Notes: a model not told the origin generated them from the letters alone. Shown: positions 33,252 through 42,155, counted from the first letter of the stretch. The stretch: 59,290 nucleotides of DNA from JACZST01 sp964195155 (GCA_964195155.1 CAXMOP010000099.1:1-59290); one strand, 5' to 3'. Numbers and translations: made by a program.

Positions 33252-34018
33252 CCGAGAAGACGGCCCTGGTCACCGGCGGTACCCGCGGCATCGGGCTCGG
33301 CATCGCCTCGAGCCTGGTGGGCGACGGCTACCGCGTCGCGGTTAACGGCCTTCGGTCACCCGACGACGTCGAGCCGGCCCTCGCCGAGCTGCGATCGCAC
33401 AGCGAGGTGACCTATGCCCGAGGCGATGTGGCGTCGGCGGCGGATCGCAAGCACATTGTCGCCACAACGCTTGGCGCCTTCGGCGCGATCGACCTCCTGG
33501 TGAACAACGCAGGGATCACGTCGCCGGGACGCAACGACATGTTGGCTGCGAGTGAGGCCGATTTCGACACGGTGATCGGCGTGAACCTCAAAGGGCCGTT
33601 CCTGCTGACCCAGGCGGTTGCAGCCCATATGATCGAGCGGCGAGAGACCGACGCGTCGTTCCGCGGCTGCATCGTCAACATCTCATCGATCAGCGCCGAG
33701 TTGGCCTCCACCAACCGGGCCGAGTACTGCATCAGCAAGGCGGGGGTATCGATGGCCACCAGGCTGTGGGCGACCCGCCTGGCTGAGTTCGGCATCGACG
33801 TGTACGAGGTGCGCCCCGGCATCGTGACCTCCGACATGACCGCAGGGGTGACCGAGAAGTACGACAACCTCATCGAGCAAGGCCTCACGCTCGACAAGCG
33901 CTGGGGAACACCCGAAGACGTCGGCACCGCCGTTGCGGCACTCGCCAGGGGGGATGTGCCCTACGCCACCGGCCAGGTGCTCACGATCGACGGTGGGCTC
34001 ATGGTGCCGCGATTGTGA
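33248..34018 (+). CDS. Short-chain dehydrogenase/reductase, 3-ketoacyl-ACP reductase-like
   Basis: A 256-residue SDR with TGGTRGIG (9-16), NNAG (about 86-89), catalytic Ser in NISSISAE and the Y-x-x-x-K motif in AEYCISKAGVSM. The ATG overlaps the GH88 stop (ATGA) and its own stop overlaps the aldolase start. In uronate pathways SDRs reduce keto-uronates (for example 4-deoxy-L-threo-5-hexosulose uronate or 2,5-diketo acids) to 2-keto-3-deoxygluconate, which would fit its place between GH88 and the aldolase. FabG-like activity cannot be excluded. Confidence 0.87.
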   Translation: MTEKTALVTGGTRGIGLGIASSLVGDGYRVAVNGLRSPDDVEPALAELRSHSEVTYARGDVASAADRKHIVATTLGAFGAIDLLVNNAGITSPGRNDMLAASEADFDTVIGVNLKGPFLLTQAVAAHMIERRETDASFRGCIVNISSISAELASTNRAEYCISKAGVSMATRLWATRLAEFGIDVYEVRPGIVTSDMTAGVTEKYDNLIEQGLTLDKRWGTPEDVGTAVAALARGDVPYATGQVLTIDGGLMVPRL

Positions 34019-34662
34019 CTCGCGACGACACCCTCGCCGAGATCGAGCGGGTCGGCGTGGTGGCCGTGATCCGCGCCGACTCACCGGACGCCATGACCGA
34101 TGTGTGCCGGGCCCTGGTCGCTGGTGGGGTCACCGCCTGTGAGATCACCATGACTGTGCCCGGAGCCATCGACGCCATCGCGATGACCAGCAAGGCACTC
34201 GGCGACGAATGCATCGTCGGGGTGGGGACGGTGCTCGACCAGGACACCGCACGAGGTGCCATCGAGGCCGGCGCCGAGTTCGTCGTGTCACCCGTCATGC
34301 ATGCCGGGATAATCGAGATCGCCCACCACTTCGACAAGGTGGCGATCCCCGGCGCACTGAGCCCGACCGAAGTGCTGGCGGCATGGGAGGGTGGAGCCGA
34401 CGTCGTGAAGATCTTCCCCGCCAACCACATGGGCCCCCGGTATGTCGAGGAATTGCACGGCCCGCTTCCTGAGGTACGGCTCACGCCAACCGGCGGGGTC
34501 GACCTGGAGACGACACCGGCATGGATCAAAGCCGGGGCGGTGGCCGTCGGGGTCGGCTCTGCCCTGGTCCGCCGCGACCTCGTGGCGAGCGCGGCATGGT
34601 GGGAGCTGAGCGACCTGGCGGCCCGATTCGTGGCCGCGGTGGCGTCGGCGCGGCAGTCGTGA
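34015..34662 (+). CDS. 2-keto-3-deoxy-6-phosphogluconate (KDPG/KHG) aldolase family
   Basis: A 215-residue class I aldolase. The Schiff-base Lys132 (VVKIFPAN), general acid/base Glu43 (ACEITMTVPG) and Thr72 (GVGTVL) are present. The phosphate- or carboxylate-contacting Arg of E. coli Eda (position 49) is Thr47 here, as in branches acting on phosphogalactonate or non-phosphorylated substrates. It would split a 2-keto-3-deoxy sugar acid to pyruvate and an aldehyde. The GTG overlaps the SDR stop. The neighbouring kinase is only a remnant, so the phosphorylated substrate would need a kinase elsewhere. Confidence 0.87.
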   Translation: MTRDDTLAEIERVGVVAVIRADSPDAMTDVCRALVAGGVTACEITMTVPGAIDAIAMTSKALGDECIVGVGTVLDQDTARGAIEAGAEFVVSPVMHAGIIEIAHHFDKVAIPGALSPTEVLAAWEGGADVVKIFPANHMGPRYVEELHGPLPEVRLTPTGGVDLETTPAWIKAGAVAVGVGSALVRRDLVASAAWWELSDLAARFVAAVASARQS

Positions 34663-35423
34663 GCGACGGAGCGTTCTCTCTGGACGGTCAGGTTGTCCTG
34701 GTGACCGGCGCCAGCCGCGGCATCGGGACTGCCATCGCCACCGCAGCAGGAGAAGCGGGGGCCGACGTCGCCGTCGGCTACCGGGAGAGCGCTGAGGCAG
34801 CGGCCGCCGTCCTCGACACGCTCAGAGCCATGGGCCGTCGCGCCTCGGCGTTTGCGGCAGATGTGTCGGATCCCGCCGATGCCAGGCGATTGGTGGCCGA
34901 GGTCGAGGGGCATTTCGGGCGCATCGACGGCCTGGTGAACAACGCCGGGATCATGCCGTCGAGCCCCGTCCTCGAGATGACCGATGAGGAGTGGGACGAG
35001 GTGCTGCGCACCAACCTGTTCGGGCCCTTCTACTGCACCCGTGCCGTGCTCCCCGGGATGGTTGAGCGGGGAACCGGCTCGATCGTGATGATCTCGTCGC
35101 GGCTCGGCCAGATCGGCTGGCCCGAGCTCGCCCACTACTCGGCGGCCAAGGCCGGGCTGCTCGGCCTCACCAAGTCCCTGGCGAGGGAGTTCGGCCCCCG
35201 GGGAGTCAGGGTCAATGCGGTGGCGCCCGGATTCACCATCACCGACATGTCCCGTGACCTGGTCGATACCGAATCCGGGCAGCGCCGTCTCGCCGAGCTC
35301 CCGTCGCAGCGCTTCGCCGAGCCCGAGGACATTGCGTCGTCTGTGGTGTTCCTGCTCTCGGATGCGGCCTCGGTGTACTTCGGGCAGACGCTGAGCCCCA
35401 ACAGCGGAGGGTTCATGCAGTGA
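34659..35423 (+). CDS. Short-chain dehydrogenase/reductase (second in operon)
   Basis: A 254-residue SDR with TGASRGIG (15-22), NNAGIM, catalytic Ser (MISSRLGQ) and Tyr/Lys (HYSAAKAG). It resembles FabG and glucose-dehydrogenase-like enzymes. The GTG overlaps the aldolase stop (GTGA). It is a second, distinct reductase in the operon, possibly oxidising or reducing a sugar-acid intermediate or the aldehyde released by the aldolase. Confidence 0.87.
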   Translation: MSDGAFSLDGQVVLVTGASRGIGTAIATAAGEAGADVAVGYRESAEAAAAVLDTLRAMGRRASAFAADVSDPADARRLVAEVEGHFGRIDGLVNNAGIMPSSPVLEMTDEEWDEVLRTNLFGPFYCTRAVLPGMVERGTGSIVMISSRLGQIGWPELAHYSAAKAGLLGLTKSLAREFGPRGVRVNAVAPGFTITDMSRDLVDTESGQRRLAELPSQRFAEPEDIASSVVFLLSDAASVYFGQTLSPNSGGFMQ

Positions 35424-35430
35424 TCGGAGC

Positions 35431-36942
35431 ATGAAGCTGGTCGACGTCGAAGAGGCGGTGCGGCTCATCCCCGACGGTGCAACGGTGATGATCGGTGGCT
35501 CAGGGGCGGGTCATGCGGTCCCGCAGCGATTCATCGATGCCCTCGCCGACGTCTATCGCACCGTTGGCCGGCCCCGCGAACTCACGACCGTTCGTGTGGT
35601 CGGCATCGGCGACTTCGGCGATCGCGGGTTCTCCCAGCTGGCGATCCCGGGGCTGATGCGCCGAACCATCGGATCGAATATCGGCAACGAGCCGCGGCTC
35701 GCCGAGATGGTCGCACGCGGCGAGCTCGAGGCGTATTCGTTTCCCCAAGGGGTGCTCTCGCAGCTGTGCAGGGAGATCGCCGCGGGCAGGCCGGGCGTGG
35801 TCACCTCGGTCGGGCTTCACACATACGTTGATCCGCGACAGACCGGCGGCAAGCAGGGAAGCGCGACCGAGGACCTGGTTGAGGTGGTCGAGCTCGTCGG
35901 GAGGGAGTGGCTCTTCTATCACGCCTTCCCCGTCGACGTGGCCGTGATCAGAGGCTCCACAATCGATGAGGACGGCAACCTCACCCTCGAAGAGGAGGCG
36001 ATCAACGGCGAGATGCTGGCGATGGCGATGGCCGCCCACAACTCTGAGGGAATCGTCATCGCCCAGGCGAAGCGCGTGGTGCCGGCGGAGACGTTGATCC
36101 CGCGCCATGTGCAGGTGCCGGGGGCGCTCGTCGACTACGCCTTCATCGATCCCGACCAGACCCAGACGTATCTCACCGACTACTCACCCTTCTATGCGGG
36201 CCTGGAGCGGAAGCCGGGTACTGGCGAAGAAAAGGTGCCGCTCGACATCCGCAAGGTAATCGCACGCCGGGCGCTGCTCGAGTTCGCGCCGGGGGACGTG
36301 TGCAACCTCGGGTTTGGGATCAGCCAGGGGATCGGCGCGATCGCTCGCGAGGAGGGCATCGAGGACCTGCTGGTGCTCACCGTGGAACAGGGTGTCTTCG
36401 GCGGCATCCCTGCCGGTGGCGCCGATGGCGGCGCCGGGGTTAACTACCAGGCGCTGATCGACCAGCCCTACATGTTCGACTTCTACGACGGCGGCGGCAT
36501 CGATGTCGCCAGTCTCTCATTCGCCGAGGTCGACGAGGCAGGAAACGTCAACGTGCATGCGTTCGGCGATCGCCTGCGCGGCCCAGGCGGCTTCCCCAAC
36601 ATCAGCACCGGGGCGAAGAAGGTGTGTTTCGTAGGGACGCTCACGACAGACGACGGGACCAGGAAGTTTGTCGACCGCGTTCGGGAGGTGAGCTTCAACG
36701 GTCTTGTGGGAGCCGAGCGCGGCCAGGAGGTCCTGTACATCACAGAGCAGGCGGTGTTTGCGCTCCGCGACGGGAAGGTGAACCTGAGCGAGGTTGCAGC
36801 AGGAGTCGACCCCGAGGCCGACGTGATCGCCCACATGGGGTTCCGTCCAGAGGTCGACGACCCCCTCGGCCGGATCGATCCGGCCGTCTTCGCCAGCGGT
36901 ACGATGGGCCTCCGCCAACGATTCGTCGGGGGAAACCGGTGA
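35431..36942 (+). CDS. Acyl-CoA:acetate/3-ketoacid CoA-transferase, fused subunits
   Basis: A 503-residue family I CoA-transferase with alpha-like and beta-like halves joined. The N-terminal oxyanion region is ATVMIGGSGAGH (17-28) and the catalytic Glu319 sits in LTVEQGVFGG; GFGISQGI near residue 294-301 is the conserved glycine loop. The family transfers CoA between short acyl or ketoacyl donors and acids. It is followed with a 4-base overlap by an enoyl-CoA hydratase, suggesting that a hydroxy- or keto-acid product is activated and dehydrated. Confidence 0.88.
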   Translation: MKLVDVEEAVRLIPDGATVMIGGSGAGHAVPQRFIDALADVYRTVGRPRELTTVRVVGIGDFGDRGFSQLAIPGLMRRTIGSNIGNEPRLAEMVARGELEAYSFPQGVLSQLCREIAAGRPGVVTSVGLHTYVDPRQTGGKQGSATEDLVEVVELVGREWLFYHAFPVDVAVIRGSTIDEDGNLTLEEEAINGEMLAMAMAAHNSEGIVIAQAKRVVPAETLIPRHVQVPGALVDYAFIDPDQTQTYLTDYSPFYAGLERKPGTGEEKVPLDIRKVIARRALLEFAPGDVCNLGFGISQGIGAIAREEGIEDLLVLTVEQGVFGGIPAGGADGGAGVNYQALIDQPYMFDFYDGGGIDVASLSFAEVDEAGNVNVHAFGDRLRGPGGFPNISTGAKKVCFVGTLTTDDGTRKFVDRVREVSFNGLVGAERGQEVLYITEQAVFALRDGKVNLSEVAAGVDPEADVIAHMGFRPEVDDPLGRIDPAVFASGTMGLRQRFVGGNR

Positions 36943-37715
36943 CGGAAGCTCTGGTCCTCGTAGAGGCCGGCCCGATCAGCATCATCCGGCTCAACAACCC
37001 CCCGCTCAACCTCGTCACCAGACAGCTGACCGACGATCTCGATGCCGCATTGGCCGCCGTCGAGGCCGACGACGATGTACGTGCCGTGGTCGTTGCCGGT
37101 ACCGGCCATCGGGCCTTTTCGGCTGGCTCCGATGTCAAGGAGTTTGCGGCGTTGCATCGCAAAGTCGCAGAAGGCAAGCTCATCAGGGAGAACGCCGTGT
37201 ACGGCAGGCTGGCGCGGCTGGCGGTGCCGACCGTGGCTGCGATCGAAGGGGATGCACTCGGCGGAGGCCTCGAGCTGGCGCTCTGCTGTGACCTCAGGGT
37301 GGCTGGGGATACGGCGCGATTCGGCTTGCCCGAGGTCCGGCTTGGTGTCATTCCTGGGTCCGGCGGAACTCAGCGGCTGCCGCGCATCATCGGGCTGGCC
37401 AGAGCCAAGGAGATGATCTTGCTCGGTGAGATCATCGACGCCGACACCGCCCACGACATCGGGCTCGTCAACCGGGTGATGCCTGCGGGAGAGGCGGAGG
37501 CCGAAGCGATTCGCCTTGGGCAGGCCATGGCCGCCCGCGGCCCGGTCGCGGTCAGGGAGGCGAAAGGCCTGCTGGACAATGCGCTGGAGGCAGAGCTCGA
37601 GGACGGATTGGCGGCAGAGCTTGCCGCATCCGAGCGCGTATTCTCCACAAACGACATGCTGGAAGGAGCGGCGGCTTTCCTGGAGAAACGAGCCGCACGA
37701 TTCGAGAATCAATGA
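36939..37715 (+). CDS. Enoyl-CoA hydratase/isomerase
   Basis: A 258-residue crotonase-fold enzyme with the oxyanion-hole segments AFSAGSDVKEF (59-69) and EGDALGGGLELAL (103-115). Both catalytic glutamates of true hydratases are kept: Glu112 and Glu132 (LPEVRLGVIPGSGGTQRL). It hydrates 2-enoyl-CoA or the reverse. The GTG overlaps the CoA-transferase stop. Together they indicate conversion of a CoA-activated acid within the operon. Confidence 0.9.
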   Translation: MTEALVLVEAGPISIIRLNNPPLNLVTRQLTDDLDAALAAVEADDDVRAVVVAGTGHRAFSAGSDVKEFAALHRKVAEGKLIRENAVYGRLARLAVPTVAAIEGDALGGGLELALCCDLRVAGDTARFGLPEVRLGVIPGSGGTQRLPRIIGLARAKEMILLGEIIDADTAHDIGLVNRVMPAGEAEAEAIRLGQAMAARGPVAVREAKGLLDNALEAELEDGLAAELAASERVFSTNDMLEGAAAFLEKRAARFENQ

Positions 37716-37726
37716 CAGGGAGCACC

Positions 37727-38740
37727 ATGGGAAACATCGAGCGCTTCGGGGTCTTTCTGCCCTCGTTCGTGTGGGCGGAGGACGGACCGGAGCGGGCGGG
37801 GAACATCAGGGACTTCGCCAGGCACGTGGAGGACCTCGGCTTCGACTCGGTCTTCGTGACCGACCACCTGCTGGCCGCCCAGCAGTTCTACTCGGTGTCG
37901 TGGATGGAGCCGCTCGTGACCCTGGCCCATGTCGCCGGTGTCACCGAGAGGGTCAAGCTGGGCACATCGGTCATGGTCGTGCCGGTGAGGAACCCTGTCG
38001 TGTTCGCCAAGCAGGTCGCCACGCTCCAGTTCCTGTCGCAGAACCGATTCGTACTCGGAGCCGGCATCGGCTGGTACCCGCCGGAGTACGCCGCAGTGGG
38101 CGTGAAGAAGAGCGAGCGCGGCGCCCGCACCGACGAGATCCTCGACATCATCATTCCCTTGCTCGAGGGGGAGAGAGTCACCTACGACGGCACGTACTAC
38201 TCGATCGAAGACGTGCTCATCGAGCCACTGCCTGCGCAGCGCCCAGAGATCTGGATCGGTGGTGGATCCCAGCTCGCCGATGTCGGATCACCCGACCTGC
38301 CCCGCTTCGTCGATGCGGTGAAGGAGCGGATCCTTCGGACCGAGGGTTGGATTCCCAGGCCAACCTGCCCGCCGGACGACATTGCCCGCGATTGGGAGGA
38401 GCTGCAGGCGTATCTCAAGGAGCACGGCAGGGACCCTGCCGAGCTGACCGTGGCCCATGAGAATTGGATGCACTTCGTTGCGACCGACGATCCGGTGAAG
38501 GCGCGCGAGGAGCAGCACGAGGCTTTCCTGCGGGTGATGAGCGATGCGAGAGGCCCGGCGTATCTCGAGGAGGTCCATCTCTTCGGCACGCCAGACGAGA
38601 TCGTGGCGTCCTTGCAAGCGCGCGTCGATGCCGGGGTACAGCGGTTCATGCTCCACACGATGACGCCTGACCCGGCGCAGCTCGATCAGTGGGCCACCGA
38701 GATCGTCCCGCACGTGCGCTTTCCCGAATCGGCTGCGTGA
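37727..38740 (+). CDS. LLM-class (luciferase-like, probably F420-dependent) oxidoreductase
   Basis: A 337-residue luciferase-like TIM barrel beginning IERFGVFLPSFVW, with TDHLL (residue 46-50), KLGTSVMVVPVRNPVVFAKQVATL in two parts, and the diagnostic LGAGIGWYPPEYAAVG. Actinobacterial members generally use coenzyme F420 for hydride transfer; FMN cannot be excluded. ATG at 37727 is chosen because AGGGAG lies 5 bases before it, although an ATG at 37712 overlaps the preceding stop. It may reduce or oxidise an intermediate of the same catabolic route. Confidence 0.85.
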   Translation: MGNIERFGVFLPSFVWAEDGPERAGNIRDFARHVEDLGFDSVFVTDHLLAAQQFYSVSWMEPLVTLAHVAGVTERVKLGTSVMVVPVRNPVVFAKQVATLQFLSQNRFVLGAGIGWYPPEYAAVGVKKSERGARTDEILDIIIPLLEGERVTYDGTYYSIEDVLIEPLPAQRPEIWIGGGSQLADVGSPDLPRFVDAVKERILRTEGWIPRPTCPPDDIARDWEELQAYLKEHGRDPAELTVAHENWMHFVATDDPVKAREEQHEAFLRVMSDARGPAYLEEVHLFGTPDEIVASLQARVDAGVQRFMLHTMTPDPAQLDQWATEIVPHVRFPESAA

Positions 38741-39573
38741 CTCGCAGGGTTGCGCTGATCGGTCGGCCGCTGCGGCGGCGACACTCCGAGGCGATGCACA
38801 ATGCTGCGTTCGACCACTTCGGGATCGATGCTCGCTACGAATTGCGGGACATTGCTCGTGATGACATCCCTCGCTTCGTCGAGGAGGCTCGCGGGCCGGG
38901 TTGGCTCGGCTTTCAGGTGACGACGCCGCACAAGCAGGCCGTCATGGAGTATCTCGACGACATCGATGAGGAGGCTCACCGAATCGGCGCCGTCAACAGC
39001 GTGTTGCGGCGGGACGATGGCGCGCTCGCCGGGTTCAACACCGACGCCCCCGGGTTCGCCAGGGCCGTCGAGGATGAGCTTGGGGTCTCCCTCTCAGGGA
39101 TCACGGCGGCCGTCACCGGGGCAGGGGGCGCAGCAAGGGCCGTCGTCCAGGCGTTGCTGTCGGCCGGCGCCGCCGAAGTGACCGTCGGGAATCGCACGAT
39201 CGCTCGCGCCGAGAGCCTGGCCTCTGCCTTTGGCGAGCCCGTGTCGGCCACCGGGCTGGGCCGGGCCTTTGAATCGGCGCTTGCCAGATCGGCGCTTGCC
39301 ATCAACGCCACCACCGTGGGCATGCACTCTCCGGGCGCCGCCTTCGACGTGGCAGCACTGCCCGCATCGGCGTCGGTGTATGACCTCGTCTATGAGCCCG
39401 CCGAGTCGGAGCTGCTTCGCGCCGCCCGCGAGCGGGGCCTGAGGACCGCCAACGGGCTCGGCATGCTCGTCAATCAGGCGGCGCTCGCCTTCGAGCGCTG
39501 GACCGGTGTGACTGGCGCCGGAACGGTGATGAGAGCGGCGCTCGGTCCGCTACTCGCTAATCGCGACTCGTGA
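38737..39573 (+). CDS. Shikimate dehydrogenase paralogue (AroE-like)
   Basis: The 278-residue protein has the AroE fold: the substrate domain with catalytic Lys66 (QVTTPHKQ) and Asp103 (GFNTDAPGF), Asn87, the Rossmann motif VTGAGGAARAV and the C-terminal NGLGMLVNQAALAFERWTG. The shikimate carboxylate motif, normally S-x-S-P-x-x-H-N, reads R15-H-S17-E-A-M-H-N, so the first serine is Arg. This suggests a different substrate from shikimate. It is last in the sugar-acid operon, its GTG overlapping the LLM stop. Its stop lies 17 bases inside the convergent AhpD-like gene. Confidence 0.82.
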   Translation: MTRRVALIGRPLRRRHSEAMHNAAFDHFGIDARYELRDIARDDIPRFVEEARGPGWLGFQVTTPHKQAVMEYLDDIDEEAHRIGAVNSVLRRDDGALAGFNTDAPGFARAVEDELGVSLSGITAAVTGAGGAARAVVQALLSAGAAEVTVGNRTIARAESLASAFGEPVSATGLGRAFESALARSALAINATTVGMHSPGAAFDVAALPASASVYDLVYEPAESELLRAARERGLRTANGLGMLVNQAALAFERWTGVTGAGTVMRAALGPLLANRDS

Positions 39574-40135
39574 CTCGCGACTCGCGACTCAATCCCGCCT
39601 CGGTGTCCGCCAGCACTTCGCGGTGGCCGACGTCGAGGGTCTTTATCCACCGCTGCTGGCCCGAGGTCAAGGCGATGAAGAAGCCAAGCTCCACCAGCTC
39701 TGGCTCGGTGAAGTGTTCGTGCAACCCGGCCCACATCTCATCGTCGGCGAAGTCGGCGTTCCAGACAACGGCGTCGGTGTAGCGAAGGGCCGCCTTCTCC
39801 CGATCGCTGTACCGATCCGACTTCTCGAACAGGAGCAGGTCGTCGTAGTGCTCCTCAGGGGTGCCTGCGTCGACAGAGCGCTGCGCCGCGCAGTAGCCGC
39901 AATCGACCGTCTTGGTCACGTAGACCCGGCACAGCTCCTTCAACGCGTGGTCGACGACACCGTCGACAAAGGTCTCCTCCCAGGCCTTGGAGAACGACTT
40001 CACCACGGCCGGCACATGGGAACGGATGGCCTGGGTCTCTGGCCGCGGTGTGCCGACCCGGCGTGCCCGATCCAGGATCTCGAGAACCTCTGGATCGTCG
40101 ATGAGGTTCAGATCCGGATAGGAGATGCGCGCCAT
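39557..40135 (-). CDS. Carboxymuconolactone decarboxylase/AhpD-like protein
   Basis: A 192-residue alpha-helical protein with the CxxC redox motif Cys79-Gly-Tyr-Cys82 in KTVDCGYCAAQR, followed by the AhpD-typical FEKSDRYSDREKAALRY. The family includes alkylhydroperoxidases and gamma-carboxymuconolactone decarboxylases; the CxxC favours a peroxidase-like role. AGAGGTG precedes the ATG at 40135; an earlier in-frame start at 40180 lacks support. The last ten residues (SRESRVTSRD) are encoded by a heptamer repeat and are probably an extension. Confidence 0.82.
   Translation of the reverse strand: MARISYPDLNLIDDPEVLEILDRARRVGTPRPETQAIRSHVPAVVKSFSKAWEETFVDGVVDHALKELCRVYVTKTVDCGYCAAQRSVDAGTPEEHYDDLLLFEKSDRYSDREKAALRYTDAVVWNADFADDEMWAGLHEHFTEPELVELGFFIALTSGQQRWIKTLDVGHREVLADTEAGLSRESRVTSRD
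39561..39590. repeat. Heptamer tandem repeat CGACTCG at convergent gene ends
   Basis: The unit (C/T)GACTCG occurs four times in a row. The AroE-like stop (39571-39573) lies inside it, and it encodes the C-terminal tail of the convergent AhpD-like gene. Expansion of this repeat may have produced the overlap. Confidence 0.6.
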
Positions 40136-40180
40136 CGAATCACCTCTGTGCCTGCCGCCTGCGAACCACGCTACCGCCAT

Positions 40181-40885
40181 TCACGTTGCCAGCCAGCCGC
40201 CGTCCAAGTTGAGGTTGACCGCGTTGACCGCCTGGTTTTCGAGGAGGAATTCGGTCGCATGGGCGACGTCGTCGATCTCGACGAGCCGGCCCAGCGGCGT
40301 GCGGGCCCGGAAGGTCTCCAAGACTTCCGGCGGTGTTGCCGCCCAGAACGGGCTGTCGCCGACGATCGCGGGATGTATGGCGTTGACCCGGATCGGCGCC
40401 AGCTGGGTTGCGAGGGACTTGATCATGGTCGACACTCCGCCGTTGACCGTGGTCACGGTAAGTGAGCCGGGATATGGGCGCTCCTTGGCCAGCCCGCCGA
40501 ACAACACAATCGCGCTGTCGTCGCTGAGCCGGCCGCGCAGGGCGTGGATCACCTCGAGATAACCAACGAGTTTCAGCGTCACCAGGTTGGTGGCACCTTC
40601 GATGTTGAATTCGTCGACCGTGTTCGAATCTCGCTGGATGGCGACGATCGCCAGGTACTTCACCGGGCCGAGATCGGCGAGGGCATCGGCGATCTCCTCA
40701 GGCTGGCTCAGATCAACGGCGGTACCGCTGGTGTTGCCCCCGATCTCCTTTGCGGCTGCCTGCGCCTTGGCGCTGTCGCGGCTGGTGACCACCACGCTCT
40801 CACCCTTATCTGCATAGCGTTGCGCGATTCGCTTCCCGATTTCCGACGTGCCGCCGATGACGACGACCGATCCATTGTCTGCCAC
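40181..40885 (-). CDS. Atypical short-chain dehydrogenase lacking the YxxxK motif
   Basis: A 234-residue Rossmann protein with a variant nucleotide motif GGTSEIGKRIA (11-21). By alignment to classical SDRs the catalytic Tyr and Lys fall on Val144 and Asn148 (LTVTTVNGG), so standard SDR catalysis is unlikely. The RVNAIHP segment after the active site is kept. It may be a binding or scaffold protein or use another mechanism. GAGAGGAC precedes the GTG at 40885. Confidence 0.75.
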   Translation of the reverse strand: MADNGSVVVIGGTSEIGKRIAQRYADKGESVVVTSRDSAKAQAAAKEIGGNTSGTAVDLSQPEEIADALADLGPVKYLAIVAIQRDSNTVDEFNIEGATNLVTLKLVGYLEVIHALRGRLSDDSAIVLFGGLAKERPYPGSLTVTTVNGGVSTMIKSLATQLAPIRVNAIHPAIVGDSPFWAATPPEVLETFRARTPLGRLVEIDDVAHATEFLLENQAVNAVNLNLDGGWLAT

Positions 40886-40898
40886 AGTCTTGTCCTCT

Positions 40899-40988
40899 CT
40901 ACTCGAGTGCTTCTGTCAGGTATGCCCAGTCCCTGCCGAACCGGTACGAATGCCGCGCCGGCGGCTGCGCACTCCGGACCGTGAACAT
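40899..40988 (-). CDS. Possible small ORF upstream of the atypical SDR
   Basis: A 29-residue frame on the same strand as the SDR, ending RFGRDWAYLTEALE just 13 bases before its start; codon choice in the last 15 residues looks coding-like. There is no recognisable family. It may be the C-terminal scar of a lost gene. The rest of 40886-41144 shows no other feature. Confidence 0.2.
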   Translation of the reverse strand: MFTVRSAQPPARHSYRFGRDWAYLTEALE

Positions 40989-41144
40989 CGCATCGGTTTG
41001 CCGGGCGACGAAGTGTCGTCCTTCGGTCACATTGCTAGGAGGGTGTTGTGCAATCCTCCGGCGGTCCGTCGGGGTGGGAGAAACCGAGTCACCGCACCGT
41101 GACCTAGCGGCGGCCCATCGCATTCGTCATTGTTCAACACCTTC

Positions 41145-42155
41145 CTAGGCGTCGACGCGCAATCGCTCGACGACCTCCCAGGCGTGCGACCTGGTGAACA
41201 CGTCGGCGGCGGCGAGTGTGCCCTGCCACTTTGGCAACACCTCGGCGGTCACCGCGTCCGCGATGCTGTTGAGGTAGGTGTCGAACACCAGCCAGGCATT
41301 TTCGAAACCTCCGACCTGCTCGGCGACGCCCATGAAGTTGATCGAGGCATCCATGGCGTTGCGGGCCGGTGACACCTCGTCGAGGTGGGTCATCGCCGCT
41401 GCCACCAGGTCGTCGAAGTAGGCCTTCTGGGTCTCGACGTCCTCTCTGGTCCCGAGACGGGACAGATGCCCCGGGACGAAGGTGTCGAAGTCATAGCTCA
41501 AAGCGACGTCGTGTCCCCTGAGGAACCCGCGCAGGTCGGATGCCATCGCCAGGCTGCTGAACGGCGCCCATCCGGGGAAGATCACGTCGATGTTCATCAG
41601 GATCTTCTCGTCCGGTGCGTAGATCCAGATGTTGCCGGGGCAATGGATATTGCCGTGGTAGTCGAGTTGGAGCTTGCGACCACCGAGCTCGAGGGTGTAG
41701 CTGTCGGTAAAGCGCTCGGTCACCGGCGGACGCTGCGGATCGTTGGCTGTGGCCACGTAGTCGGCGCACTCATCCTGGGCGATGATGACCGCGTCGTCCG
41801 GGTACAGGTTGGCCGCGCCGATGTGGTCGCGATGGTGGTGGCTGTAGATGACGTGGGTGATCGGTTTGTCAGAGATCTCGCCGATGGCATTGAGCAGGTT
41901 GTTGCCGAGGAAATCCGACCCGATGGTCGGTGGCGCGTCGACGACGATGAGGCCGTCGTCGTGCTCGGCGACCATCGCGAAGTACCAGCCCTCGGTCAGG
42001 TAATGGATCCCGTTGGCGATCTCGCGGGTGTAGTAGCCCTTGGACATGACGGCTTCCATCACCGCAGGGCTGTGTTCGTCGTACGCCCCGGCGGGGATGG
42101 CGTCGTAGTCCTCGTGCGATTTGTGGAAACTCAGCGACGGCAGTGGCTCGGCCAT
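41145..42155 (-). CDS. Metallo-beta-lactamase-fold hydrolase
   Basis: A 336-residue MBL-fold protein with the zinc motif SHHHRDH (105-111), preceded by LIVVDAPPTIGSD and followed by conserved His in GNIHCPGNIW and GHLSRLG. The family includes lactonases, glyoxalase II and quinoprotein-relay-type proteins; the length is larger than simple lactonases because of a C-terminal helical region (about 240-336). No signal peptide is seen. AGAGAGGAG precedes the ATG at 42155; the longer in-frame opening upstream is unsupported. Confidence 0.83.
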   Translation of the reverse strand: MAEPLPSLSFHKSHEDYDAIPAGAYDEHSPAVMEAVMSKGYYTREIANGIHYLTEGWYFAMVAEHDDGLIVVDAPPTIGSDFLGNNLLNAIGEISDKPITHVIYSHHHRDHIGAANLYPDDAVIIAQDECADYVATANDPQRPPVTERFTDSYTLELGGRKLQLDYHGNIHCPGNIWIYAPDEKILMNIDVIFPGWAPFSSLAMASDLRGFLRGHDVALSYDFDTFVPGHLSRLGTREDVETQKAYFDDLVAAAMTHLDEVSPARNAMDASINFMGVAEQVGGFENAWLVFDTYLNSIADAVTAEVLPKWQGTLAAADVFTRSHAWEVVERLRVDA

